Part shown: one piece after another, positions 1 to 5,104 of the stretch
Numbering within the stretch: the stretch's first letter is position 1
Layout of the letters: every line of letters starts with the position of its first letter
Source of the DNA: an uncultured Lachnospiraceae bacterium
Lineage (GTDB): Bacteria > Bacillota > Clostridia > Lachnospirales > Lachnospiraceae
NCBI GenBank assembly: GCA_902796045.1
Contig: CADBNQ010000201.1
Span: 1 to 5,639 of the forward strand
Length of the DNA stretch: 5,639 nt
Direction: 5' to 3'
Translations under genes and position numbers: made by a program
Notes under the pieces: model-generated
Told to the model about the DNA's origin: nothing
What the model saw: the letters and a program-made list of their open reading frames with translations, nothing else
The model's database searches: none

Positions 1-402
1 ACCGGCATACTTACTCTGGCGGATGACTCCGGGCTGGAGATTGATTTCCTGAATAAAGAGCCGGGGGTGCAGTCTGCAAGATATATGGGGGAGAATACCT
101 CCTACCGGATCAAAAACCAGATTCTTCTGGACAGACTCCACGGGGTGCCGGCTCCTGTTCGGACTGCCAGGTTCGTCTGTGTGGTGGCCGCTGCTTTTCC
201 GGACGGGAGAGTTGAGACCAGACGCGGGACCATAGAAGGCCGTATCGCGGACAAACCGGCCGGGGAGAATGGTTTTGGTTATGATCCCATCTTCTACCTG
301 CCCGACCGGGGTATGACGACGGCGGAGATTTCTCCTGAAGAAAAGAACGCCATCAGCCATCGCGGAAAGGCCCTGCGGCAGATCAGGGAGATTCTGAAAT
401 AA
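1..402 (+). CDS. rdgB: XTP/dITP diphosphatase (RdgB/HAM1 family), 5'-truncated by window edge
   Basis: This is the C-terminal 133 residues of a non-canonical purine NTP pyrophosphatase. The enzyme hydrolyses XTP, dITP and ITP to the monophosphate plus pyrophosphate, keeping deaminated bases out of DNA and RNA. The reading frame is open from base 1. Family motifs visible in order are ADDSGLE (residues 7-13 of the fragment, carrying the catalytic Asp), PGVxSARY (21-28), GFGYDPIF (91-98) and ISHRGKAL (118-125), followed by a TAA stop. Family members are usually about 195-200 residues, so roughly 65 N-terminal residues, including the SxNxxK nucleotide-binding motif, lie outside the window. The usual Tyr of PGVYSARY is Gln here, a mild variation. 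I see no clear terminator after the stop; the next gene has its own promoter. Family assignment is firm. Whether the full gene is intact cannot be seen. Confidence 0.93.
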   Translation, partial: TGILTLADDSGLEIDFLNKEPGVQSARYMGENTSYRIKNQILLDRLHGVPAPVRTARFVCVVAAAFPDGRVETRRGTIEGRIADKPAGENGFGYDPIFYLPDRGMTTAEISPEEKNAISHRGKALRQIREILK

Positions 403-436
403 GCCGCTCGTTTATGGGAAGATTTTGCACAAATCA

Positions 437-465
437 TTGTATTTTATGCCTGCCTGCGCTATAAT
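437..465 (+). promoter_or_regulatory. Sigma-A type promoter of gldA-nadE
   Basis: A TTGTAT -35 box (437-442) and a perfect TATAAT -10 box (460-465) are separated by exactly 17 bases. Transcription would start near 472, giving a leader of about 50 bases before the gldA ATG. A second -35-like hexamer, TTGCAC at 425-430, is 29 bases from the -10 and too far to be the partner. No operator-like inverted repeat is obvious around it. Confidence 0.72.
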
Positions 466-522
466 GGAATCACCAGAAATCGTTGGTATTTTACAAGTAT
501 CACTTAGTAGGGAGGTATTATT

Positions 523-1623
523 ATGGCAAGAATTATCATTGCGCCCAACAAGTATGTTCAGGGCTCCGGAGTTCTCGGTGACATTGCAGAATATGCGGTT
601 AAGTTTGGTAAGAAACCGTTTATCCTGATCAGTGAAGGCGGAAAGAAACGTTTTGGTGCTCTCATCGAGAAAAGCTTTGAGGGTAAAGACGCAGCCCTTA
701 CTTTTGAGGCATTCCATGGCGAGTGCTCCAAGAATGAGATCAACCGTCTTAATGACCTGGTTAAAGCAGGCGGCTGTGACCTTGTAATCGGTGTCGGCGG
801 CGGTAAGATTTTTGATACTGCCAAGGCAGTTGCTTTCTACTGCGGCACACCGGTCATCATTGCTCCGACAATCGCAGCAACAGATGCTCCTTGTTCCGCC
901 CTTTCCGTTGTATATACAGATGATGGTGTATTTGAGGACTATCTGTGGCTTCCGGCCAACCCGAATCTGGTTCTGGTTGACTCTCAGGTTGTTGCCAATG
1001 CTCCTGCGAGACTGCTTGTTTCCGGTATGGGCGATGCTCTGGCAACCTATTTTGAGGCTAAGGCCTGCCAGACCAGCAATGCTACAAGCTGCGCAGGCGG
1101 CACGATCACAACTGCAGCCATCACACTGGCTAAGGTTTGCTATGACACTCTGATTGCAGAGGGCGTGAAGGCGAAACTGGCTGTTGAGAACAATGTTGTA
1201 ACAGAAGCTGTTGAGAAGATCATTGAGGCCAACACACTTCTCTCCGGTATGGGATTTGAGTCCGGCGGACTGGCTGGTGCCCACGCTATACATAACGGCC
1301 TGACAGCCATCAAAGAGTGCCATCACCTCTATCATGGTGAGAAGGTTGCCTTTGGTACCCTGACCCAGCTTGTTCTTGAGAATGCTGACGAAGATCTCCT
1401 CGATGAGGTAGTAGGATTCTGCATGGATGTTGGACTGCCCACCACATTTGCAGATCTCGGCATCGAGAATGTAGATAAGGATGCCCTGATGGAAGCAGCC
1501 ACACTGGCAGCAGCACCTACTGACACATGCGGCAACGAGCCTGTTGAGATCACTCCTCAGATCGTTTACAATGCTATGATCGCAGCAGATGCTATCGGAA
1601 GATATTATAAAGGCGAAGACTAA
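523..1623 (+). CDS. gldA: Glycerol dehydrogenase (NAD+, Zn-dependent, iron-containing ADH superfamily)
   Basis: A 366-residue cytoplasmic enzyme that oxidises glycerol to dihydroxyacetone with NAD+, or runs in reverse. The length matches E. coli and Geobacillus GldA (about 367-370). The N-terminal half is the dinucleotide-binding domain, with GVGGGKIFDTAKA at residues 90-102 and the PTIAATDAPCS segment at 115-125 (Asp121 near the substrate/NAD site). The C-terminal helical domain supplies the metal ligands: Asp171 in GMGDALATYFEA, His254 in AGAHAIHNGL and His271 in HGEKVA. All three are present, so the enzyme should be active. The ATG at 523 follows a GGAGG (511-515) at 7-base spacing. nadE follows after 20 bases and is likely co-transcribed. 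Codon choice (many GGT, GTT and GCA codons) looks more expression-biased than in nadE, which uses more GGG and CGG. Related polyol dehydrogenases share the fold, so the exact physiological substrate is inferred. Confidence 0.95.
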   Translation: MARIIIAPNKYVQGSGVLGDIAEYAVKFGKKPFILISEGGKKRFGALIEKSFEGKDAALTFEAFHGECSKNEINRLNDLVKAGGCDLVIGVGGGKIFDTAKAVAFYCGTPVIIAPTIAATDAPCSALSVVYTDDGVFEDYLWLPANPNLVLVDSQVVANAPARLLVSGMGDALATYFEAKACQTSNATSCAGGTITTAAITLAKVCYDTLIAEGVKAKLAVENNVVTEAVEKIIEANTLLSGMGFESGGLAGAHAIHNGLTAIKECHHLYHGEKVAFGTLTQLVLENADEDLLDEVVGFCMDVGLPTTFADLGIENVDKDALMEAATLAAAPTDTCGNEPVEITPQIVYNAMIAADAIGRYYKGED

Positions 1624-1643
1624 TCACGACAGGAGTTGAGAAT

Positions 1644-2411
1644 ATGTTAAAGAATCCCGTACAGACAAAGGATGAGATCCTGGCATGGATCAGAGACTAT
1701 ATGGCGGAAAACGGCCCGGACTGCAGTATCGTGGTGGGCATATCCGGAGGGAAGGATTCCAGTGTGACGGCGGCCCTGTGCGCTGAGGCGATTGGAAAGG
1801 ACCGTGTTGTGGGCGTCCTGATGCCGGACGGGGTCCAGAGCGATATCGCAGATTCTCAGGAGATCGTCGACCTTCTCGGTATTCCCCATATCACGGTCAA
1901 TATCCATGATGGTGTCGTTGGGCTCAGCCGGGCAATCGAAAAGGAACTTGCCGGAGGAGCTCTGTCAGGTGTTGAGGGGCTTTCCAGGGATGCAGGGATC
2001 AATATGCCTCCCCGTATCCGTATGAGCACCTTGTATGCTGTTGCCCAGTCTCTGCCCAGAGGAGGCCGGGTTGTGAACACCTGCAACAGGTCCGAGGATT
2101 ACATCGGCTATTCTACCAAGTACGGGGATGCCGCAGGCGATTTCAGCCCTCTGGCTAACCTGTGTGTTCATGAAGTGATCCAGATCGGAGAGGTGCTGGG
2201 TCTGCCGGAGAGGCTGACAAAGAAGACACCCTCTGACGGACTGAGCGGGATGTCTGATGAAGATAAGATCGGTTTCAGCTATGCTGTCCTTGATCACTAT
2301 ATCCTCACCGGAGAGTGTGAGGATGAGGAGATCCGGCAGAAAATCGACCGGATGCACCGGATCAATCTCCATAAGCTTCGGTTGATGCCTTCTTTTCCTT
2401 TGAACAAATAG
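1644..2411 (+). CDS. nadE: NAD+ synthetase, ammonia-dependent
   Basis: A 255-residue cytoplasmic enzyme for the last step of NAD biosynthesis, amidating nicotinic acid adenine dinucleotide with ATP and ammonia. The N-type ATP pyrophosphatase P-loop SGGKDSS is at residues 34-40. The NTCNRSEDYIGYSTKYGD block at 145-162, GDFSPL at 165-170, KTPSDGL at 194-200 and DEDKIGFSY at 205-213 are the signature NaAD/ATP-binding and P2-loop segments. There is no N-terminal nitrilase (glutaminase) domain, so ammonia rather than glutamine should be the nitrogen donor. AGGAG at 1631-1635 sits 8 bases before the ATG. The gene starts 20 bases after the gldA stop with no promoter or terminator between them, indicating one operon. 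The length is at the short end of the family (commonly 245-275) but all core motifs are intact. Confidence 0.95.
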   Translation: MLKNPVQTKDEILAWIRDYMAENGPDCSIVVGISGGKDSSVTAALCAEAIGKDRVVGVLMPDGVQSDIADSQEIVDLLGIPHITVNIHDGVVGLSRAIEKELAGGALSGVEGLSRDAGINMPPRIRMSTLYAVAQSLPRGGRVVNTCNRSEDYIGYSTKYGDAAGDFSPLANLCVHEVIQIGEVLGLPERLTKKTPSDGLSGMSDEDKIGFSYAVLDHYILTGECEDEEIRQKIDRMHRINLHKLRLMPSFPLNK

Positions 2412-2437
2412 TTCCACCTCTGTTTGCAAGTTTTTTT
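2405..2437 (+). terminator. Weak intrinsic terminator candidate overlapping the nadE stop
   Basis: An AT-rich 7-bp stem with one G-U pair (2405-2411 with 2420-2426, loop of 8) is followed after four bases by a run of seven T (2431-2437). The stem is weak and overlaps the nadE stop codon, so leaky termination is likely. The stronger hairpin at 2531-2574 probably acts as the main stop. Confidence 0.35.
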
Positions 2438-2479
2438 CATGATGTGGCCGCTAAGTCTCATCTTGAAGCAGAAGAAGTC

Positions 2480-2488
2480 TGATATAAT
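2480..2488 (+). promoter_or_regulatory. Extended -10 promoter candidate in the convergent gap
   Basis: TGATATAAT is a perfect extended -10 (TGn plus TATAAT at 2483-2488) pointing toward the terminator at 2531-2574, with no protein gene between. The best -35-like hexamer, TTGAAG at 2463-2468, is only 14 bases upstream, so any activity would rest on the extended -10. A perfect 10-bp palindrome, AATACGTATT, lies at 2496-2505, exactly where transcription would start. A copy of its half (AATACG, 2486-2491) overlaps the -10. Confidence 0.4.
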
Positions 2489-2494
2489 ACGGGT

Positions 2495-2575
2495 AAATAC
2501 GTATTCTCAAACTCAACATATTCTCTGAGCGCAAACAAACCCCGCCTCCACTCGTTGGAGACGGGGTTCTTTGCA
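2495..2575 (+). ncRNA. Possible small RNA of about 80 nt (hypothetical)
   Basis: If the extended -10 at 2480-2488 is used, transcription would begin near 2494-2496 and end at the hairpin closing at 2574, giving a short RNA with no start codon or ORF. The 5' part is unstructured and A/C-rich; the 3' half is a strong terminator-like stem-loop. I recognise no known RNA family. The support is only promoter plus terminator geometry, so confidence is low. Confidence 0.2.
2531..2574. terminator. Bidirectional intrinsic terminator between nadE and rubrerythrin
   Basis: A 13-position stem with a single C-A mismatch (2538-2550 with 2556-2568; loop CTCGT) is extended, beyond a small interior loop, by GCAAA/TTTGC (2531-2535 with 2570-2574). 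On the - strand the stem runs into TTTGTTTG, a fair U-tract, suiting termination of rubrerythrin. On the + strand it runs into CTTTG, so it can also catch gldA-nadE read-through. The position midway between two convergent genes fits this role. Confidence 0.75.
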
Positions 2576-2612
2576 GTCTATAACTGTTTTGTTTGTCCGA
2601 AATGCTTTATGA

Positions 2613-3173
2613 TTAATAGTTGTCTGCGTGAATCTCGAAATAAGCCTGTGGATGATCACATACCGGACAGACATCCGGAGCTGCAGGGCCGATAACGATA
2701 TGGCCGCAGTTGCCGCACTCCCATACACGGTCGCCGTCACGGGAGAAGACCAGACCGCCTTCGATGTTCGCGATCAGCTTGCGATAGCGGGCTTCATGCT
2801 CTTTTTCAATCTCAGCAACCATCTCAAATAATTTAGCGATCTCCTCAAAGCCTTCCTCACGTGCTTCCTTGGCAAAGGTGGGATACATCTCTGTCCACTC
2901 GTACTGCTCGCCGTCAGCTGCCAGTGTAAGGTTGGTCTTTGTATCAGCGATACCTTCAAGAATCTTGTACCAGATTTTTGCATGCTCTTTCTCATTGGCT
3001 GCAGTCTGCTCGAAAATCTTGGAAATCTGTACATAGCCGTCTTTTTTTGCCTTTGACGCATAGTATGTGTATTTATTCCTGGCCTGAGATTCTCCTGCAA
3101 ATGCTTCCAGAAGATTGTCAAAGGTTTTGGTTCCCATAAGATTTCTTCCTAATTCCTGATAATAATCTGCCAT
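2613..3173 (-). CDS. rbr: Rubrerythrin (diiron ferritin-like plus rubredoxin domain)
   Basis: A 186-residue cytoplasmic peroxide-reducing non-haem iron protein typical of anaerobes. Residues 15-140 form the ferritin-like four-helix bundle. Likely diiron ligands are Glu28 (in FAGESQAR), Glu61 and His64 (ANEKEH), Glu103 and Glu106, and Glu123 and His126 (EIEKEH). The C-terminal rubredoxin domain has two CxxC knuckles, Cys153/Cys156 (ECGNCGH) and Cys169/Cys172 (CPVCDHP), to bind the electron-transfer iron. All expected metal ligands are present. I place the start at 3173 because AAGGAGGTA lies 9 bases upstream. A further in-frame ATG 14 codons upstream (3215) would place this ribosome binding site inside the coding region, so it is rejected. 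The first 13 residues before MGTKTF are a short extension relative to many clostridial homologues. A separate promoter is seen upstream. Electrons probably come from a rubredoxin or NADH:rubredoxin oxidoreductase encoded elsewhere. Confidence 0.95.
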   Translation of the reverse strand: MADYYQELGRNLMGTKTFDNLLEAFAGESQARNKYTYYASKAKKDGYVQISKIFEQTAANEKEHAKIWYKILEGIADTKTNLTLAADGEQYEWTEMYPTFAKEAREEGFEEIAKLFEMVAEIEKEHEARYRKLIANIEGGLVFSRDGDRVWECGNCGHIVIGPAAPDVCPVCDHPQAYFEIHADNY

Positions 3174-3180
3174 AAATATG

Positions 3181-3189
3181 TACCTCCTT
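3181..3189 (-). promoter_or_regulatory. Ribosome binding site deciding the rubrerythrin start
   Basis: AAGGAGGTA, read on the - strand from 3189 to 3181, is nearly a full match to the anti-Shine-Dalgarno. It is 9 bases from the GGAGG core to the ATG at 3173, fixing that start over the ATG at 3215. Confidence 0.88.
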
Positions 3190-3215
3190 GTAAAATATAA
3201 TACAATTTTTAGCAA

Positions 3216-3235
3216 CTATTAGTATAGCATAATAG
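3216..3235. promoter_or_regulatory. Inverted repeat over the rubrerythrin -10, candidate operator
   Basis: CTATTA (3216-3221) and TAATAG (3230-3235) are perfect inverted arms around an 8-base centre holding the rubrerythrin -10. Position and symmetry suit a repressor such as a PerR/Fur-type factor, which often controls rubrerythrins, but it does not match the PerR consensus well. AT-rich arms can arise by chance. Confidence 0.3.
3221..3229 (-). promoter_or_regulatory. Extended -10 promoter of rubrerythrin
   Basis: On the - strand TGCTATACT (3229 to 3221) is an extended -10 with TATACT. Transcription would start near 3214, about 40 bases before the ATG. The hexamer 17 bases upstream (TTTCTA, 3249-3244) is a poor -35, which fits an extended -10 promoter. 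An overlapping alternative is TTTACA with a 16-base spacer to TATTAT. Confidence 0.5.
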
Positions 3236-3253
3236 CGTACGATTAGAAAGTGT

Positions 3254-3292
3254 AAAAAACGGGCATTTTGTCAGACTGGTTATAGCGCAGTC
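3254..3292 (-). terminator. Weak terminator candidate after the membrane LuxR gene
   Basis: On the - strand, directly after the stop codon, GACTG and CAGTC (3292-3288 with 3278-3274) form a 5-bp hairpin with a 9-base loop, followed 14 bases later by six T (3259-3254). The gap between stem and T-tract is too long for a classic intrinsic terminator, so some read-through into rubrerythrin is possible. Confidence 0.28.
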
Positions 3293-4756
3293 CTATTGTG
3301 ACTTGTTCGCATGATAAAGGCCGATTAGTTCTATCCTGTTCTTGCAGCTGGTTTTTTTCAGCAGGTTATGGACATGGAATTTTACTGTGCTTTCTGTGAT
3401 AAAAAGGGTTTCAGCTATCTCAGAACTGGACTGTTCCTTCAGGATGCAGCGGAGCACGTCTCTCTCCCTCTGGGAGCAATGGTATTTGAGAGAAAACTCT
3501 TCGAATAATTCCTGGTCGCTCTTGGGCGGGGCAGGCGGGTCGACAACAACCGGTGTATGCATATAGAGCTGCTGATATAGCTGGAAAAAGAGAAAGACGG
3601 TCAGGATAAAGAGGGTGGCCGCAGTGATCACAAGAACATTGACATTTTCCACCAGCATAATGTGGATAAAGGTTCCCGCCGCATCTCCGATCCGGCCGAA
3701 CAGCAGACCGCAGGGGGCCAGCCACATCAGCTTCCGGCACACGTTATCTGCAGAGTCAGAGTGTTCTCCGGATGACCTGGACATATCTGTAAAGAGGATA
3801 ACTCTGTAAACAGAAAAGAATCCGTTAAAGAAATAGGTGAGGCTCCAGAGAAGAATACCGGAGACTTCTCCGCGGGATAGCAGCAAGGTCACGAAAGGAA
3901 TGACCAGGGCAGCCAGGCAGAGGATACCGCCAAGTTTTCTGCTTTTATCACTGACGATGCCGGCAATCATCAGACTTCCGCCATAGAAGATCCTGGACAG
4001 CTCCAGATCCACCCCTGCCAGGATATCTGAGGATGGGAACACAAAGCCCAGATTCTTTATGAGGCTGAGCAGCAGGATAGTGACAGAGGCAAGCAGGATC
4101 AGGCCGGGAGAGAAGGAGGAAAGTTCGGTTTCAGCTTCCGGGGCCTTCTCTTCATCTTCTGCATCTTTTTTTTCTTTATCTTCGCATGTCTCTGCGTCAG
4201 GAGCGATGGTTTTATAAAGCCCGATCGTGGCGATGGATAAAAATGCATAGAAAATCAGGGCGTATTCAGAATGCAGCAGGTTCCCTCCTAAGGTCAGCAG
4301 CCACAGGCTGATGCAGGAGGCTCCATAGCTCAGTCCGAATACAGAAGCCTGACAGCGCCTGTCCGCAGACCGTGACAGGGCATACAGGTAGTAGCCTGAG
4401 ATCAGGCCGCAGCTGAGGTTCATCAGATAGCCAAATATGATCACTGTATTGATATCAGAAGCGACAACTGACGGGATCAGAAATACGATAAAGAGCGTAT
4501 TGACTATGAGAAAACCGATGTAATTGAGGATACGGGGGAGAAAGCGCACCCCTGCAGCAAACAGAGCAAGGCCGGCCGCCTGAAAGAGATATCCGTATAC
4601 TTCACTGACCTGGTCAGCCGAGACAGTAGAGGGAAGGATATCCATCAGATGATAGAGCCAGGAGAGGTATCCCAGGGAAATCAGAAGGAAGCTCAGAAAA
4701 ATCAAAATAAATGTACAAAAGGTATTTCTGTCGGTTTTCAGATCAGCGAACGACAT
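3293..4756 (-). CDS. Membrane-bound LuxR/GerE-type transcriptional regulator with about 12 TM segments
   Basis: A 487-residue protein with an MFS-like membrane domain fused to a C-terminal DNA-binding helix-turn-helix. Hydrophobic segments fall at about 13-35, 55-70, 77-97, 104-126, 137-157, 163-182, then 215-240, 254-270, 274-293, 297-320, 344-367 and 371-395, a 6+6 layout. The two halves are joined by a Glu/Lys/Asp-rich loop (about 186-212). A proline-rich linker (404-412) leads to the GerE domain (424-482), with SQRERDVL at 428-435, EIAETLFITESTVKFHV at 446-462 and the final NRIEL helix. There is no response-regulator receiver domain, so it is a one-component sensor: the membrane part presumably senses a ligand and the HTH stays tethered at the membrane. 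The ATG at 4756 has AAGGAGGG (4773-4766) at 9-base spacing. It is divergent from a secreted FN3-like protein gene. Such LuxR-MFS fusions are known in gut Actinobacteria and some Clostridia; the ligand and targets are unknown. Confidence 0.88.
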   Translation of the reverse strand: MSFADLKTDRNTFCTFILIFLSFLLISLGYLSWLYHLMDILPSTVSADQVSEVYGYLFQAAGLALFAAGVRFLPRILNYIGFLIVNTLFIVFLIPSVVASDINTVIIFGYLMNLSCGLISGYYLYALSRSADRRCQASVFGLSYGASCISLWLLTLGGNLLHSEYALIFYAFLSIATIGLYKTIAPDAETCEDKEKKDAEDEEKAPEAETELSSFSPGLILLASVTILLLSLIKNLGFVFPSSDILAGVDLELSRIFYGGSLMIAGIVSDKSRKLGGILCLAALVIPFVTLLLSRGEVSGILLWSLTYFFNGFFSVYRVILFTDMSRSSGEHSDSADNVCRKLMWLAPCGLLFGRIGDAAGTFIHIMLVENVNVLVITAATLFILTVFLFFQLYQQLYMHTPVVVDPPAPPKSDQELFEEFSLKYHCSQRERDVLRCILKEQSSSEIAETLFITESTVKFHVHNLLKKTSCKNRIELIGLYHANKSQ

Positions 4757-4806
4757 CTGCAGATTCCCTCCTTGCTTATTCCCTGTCCTTAAGAGTCAGA
4801 CAGGCC

Positions 4807-4924
4807 GGGTCAGCCTGTAAATTGTAAAAAAGTGAATCAGTACAGTCTCTTTAATGCGATAATTATAGCAATCCTGACCCTTTACTTCAACCCCGGATAT
4901 AAAGTATGGGGAGCGACCTGACCC
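4807..4924. repeat. Three copies of the heptamer CTGACCC around the regulator promoter
   Basis: CTGACCC occurs on the + strand at 4874-4880 and 4918-4924, both preceded by C (CCTGACCC), and inverted as GGGTCAG at 4807-4813. The two direct copies start 44 bases apart, about four helical turns. One lies inside the regulator promoter between the -35 and -10. They are candidate half-sites for the LuxR-type regulator or another factor; function is inferred only from position and repetition. Confidence 0.4.
4862..4890 (-). promoter_or_regulatory. Promoter of the membrane LuxR regulator
   Basis: On the - strand TTGAAG (4890-4885) and TATAAT (4867-4862) are separated by exactly 17 bases, with TGC just before the -10 making it an extended -10 as well. 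Transcription would start near 4855, giving a leader of about 99 bases. A GGGTCAG heptamer lies in the spacer, so a protein binding there would block or contact RNA polymerase. Confidence 0.75.
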
Positions 4925-5005
4925 AAAACCAACCCTTAATATCAGCCTTTCCCACTGAAGTTTATCTACCTGCAACCTTTAGGTTAGGGTACAATATCTG
5001 CAGAA

Positions 5006-5055
5006 GGGCTGACATGCAGCCCCGAATCCGGCGCCAGGAACGCCGAGGCGTTCCT
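5006..5055 (+). promoter_or_regulatory. Two-hairpin leader upstream of the secreted protein gene
   Basis: The first hairpin is GGGCTG (5006-5011) with CAGCCC (5017-5022), loop of 5. The second is a perfect 9-base inverted repeat, AGGAACGCC (5036-5044) with GGCGTTCCT (5047-5055), separated by GA. The innermost C-G pair probably opens to a four-base loop. No U-tract follows, so neither is a terminator. The region could be a structured 5' UTR (riboswitch, RNA stabiliser) or contain a protein-binding site. I do not recognise a known riboswitch. Confidence 0.45.
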
Positions 5056-5090
5056 GATTTGAGAAACTGAATGAATTTGACTTAAGTTGA

Positions 5091-5097
5091 GAGGAGG
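5091..5097 (+). promoter_or_regulatory. Ribosome binding site of the secreted protein gene
   Basis: GAGGAGG ends 7 bases before the ATG at 5105, which fixes that start. The nearer ATG at 5098 directly abuts the site and cannot use it. Confidence 0.85.
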
Positions 5098-5104
5098 ATG
5101 CGTT

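Larger units (their letters stand above)
4757..5104. other. Divergent intergenic region between LuxR regulator and secreted protein
   Basis: This 348-base spacer contains no ORF that looks coding. Left to right it holds the regulator's ribosome binding site, a 6-bp inverted repeat in the regulator's leader (ACAGGC 4800-4805, GCCTGT 4813-4818), the regulator's promoter (4862-4890), three CTGACCC heptamers, and then the leader of the rightward gene. Rightward promoter candidates are weak: TACAAT at 4990-4995 without a good -35, or TATAAA at 4898-4903 with CTGACC (4874-4879) 18 bases before it. The rightward gene may therefore need an activator. Confidence 0.6.

Noticed and set aside
425..465. 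TTGCAC at 425-430 as the -35 of the gldA promoter
   Set aside because: The spacing to the TATAAT is 29 bases, far beyond the usable range. TTGTAT at 437-442 has the ideal 17.
412..1335. A 307-codon open frame on the - strand opposite gldA
   Set aside because: It lies antisense to a clear, full-length glycerol dehydrogenase with all metal ligands. Its translation is Cys/Ser/Asn-rich without domain character. It is a by-product of the codon pattern of gldA.
1965..2429. A 154-codon open frame on the - strand opposite nadE
   Set aside because: It overlaps the conserved motifs of NAD synthetase in antisense, has no good ribosome binding site that I see, and shows no family resemblance.
3174..3215. 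A 14-codon longer start for rubrerythrin (ATG at 3215)
   Set aside because: The extension would contain the strong AAGGAGGTA site and lie over the likely transcription start near 3214. The start at 3173 fits both better.
5015..5055. Resemblance to the start of a ydaO/yuaA c-di-AMP riboswitch (CCGAATCC next to hairpins, before a secreted-protein gene)
   Set aside because: Only the short CCGAATCC stretch resembles it. I do not see the later conserved segments such as the GGGGU-type core, and the leader after it is too short for the full aptamer. A covariance-model search would settle it.
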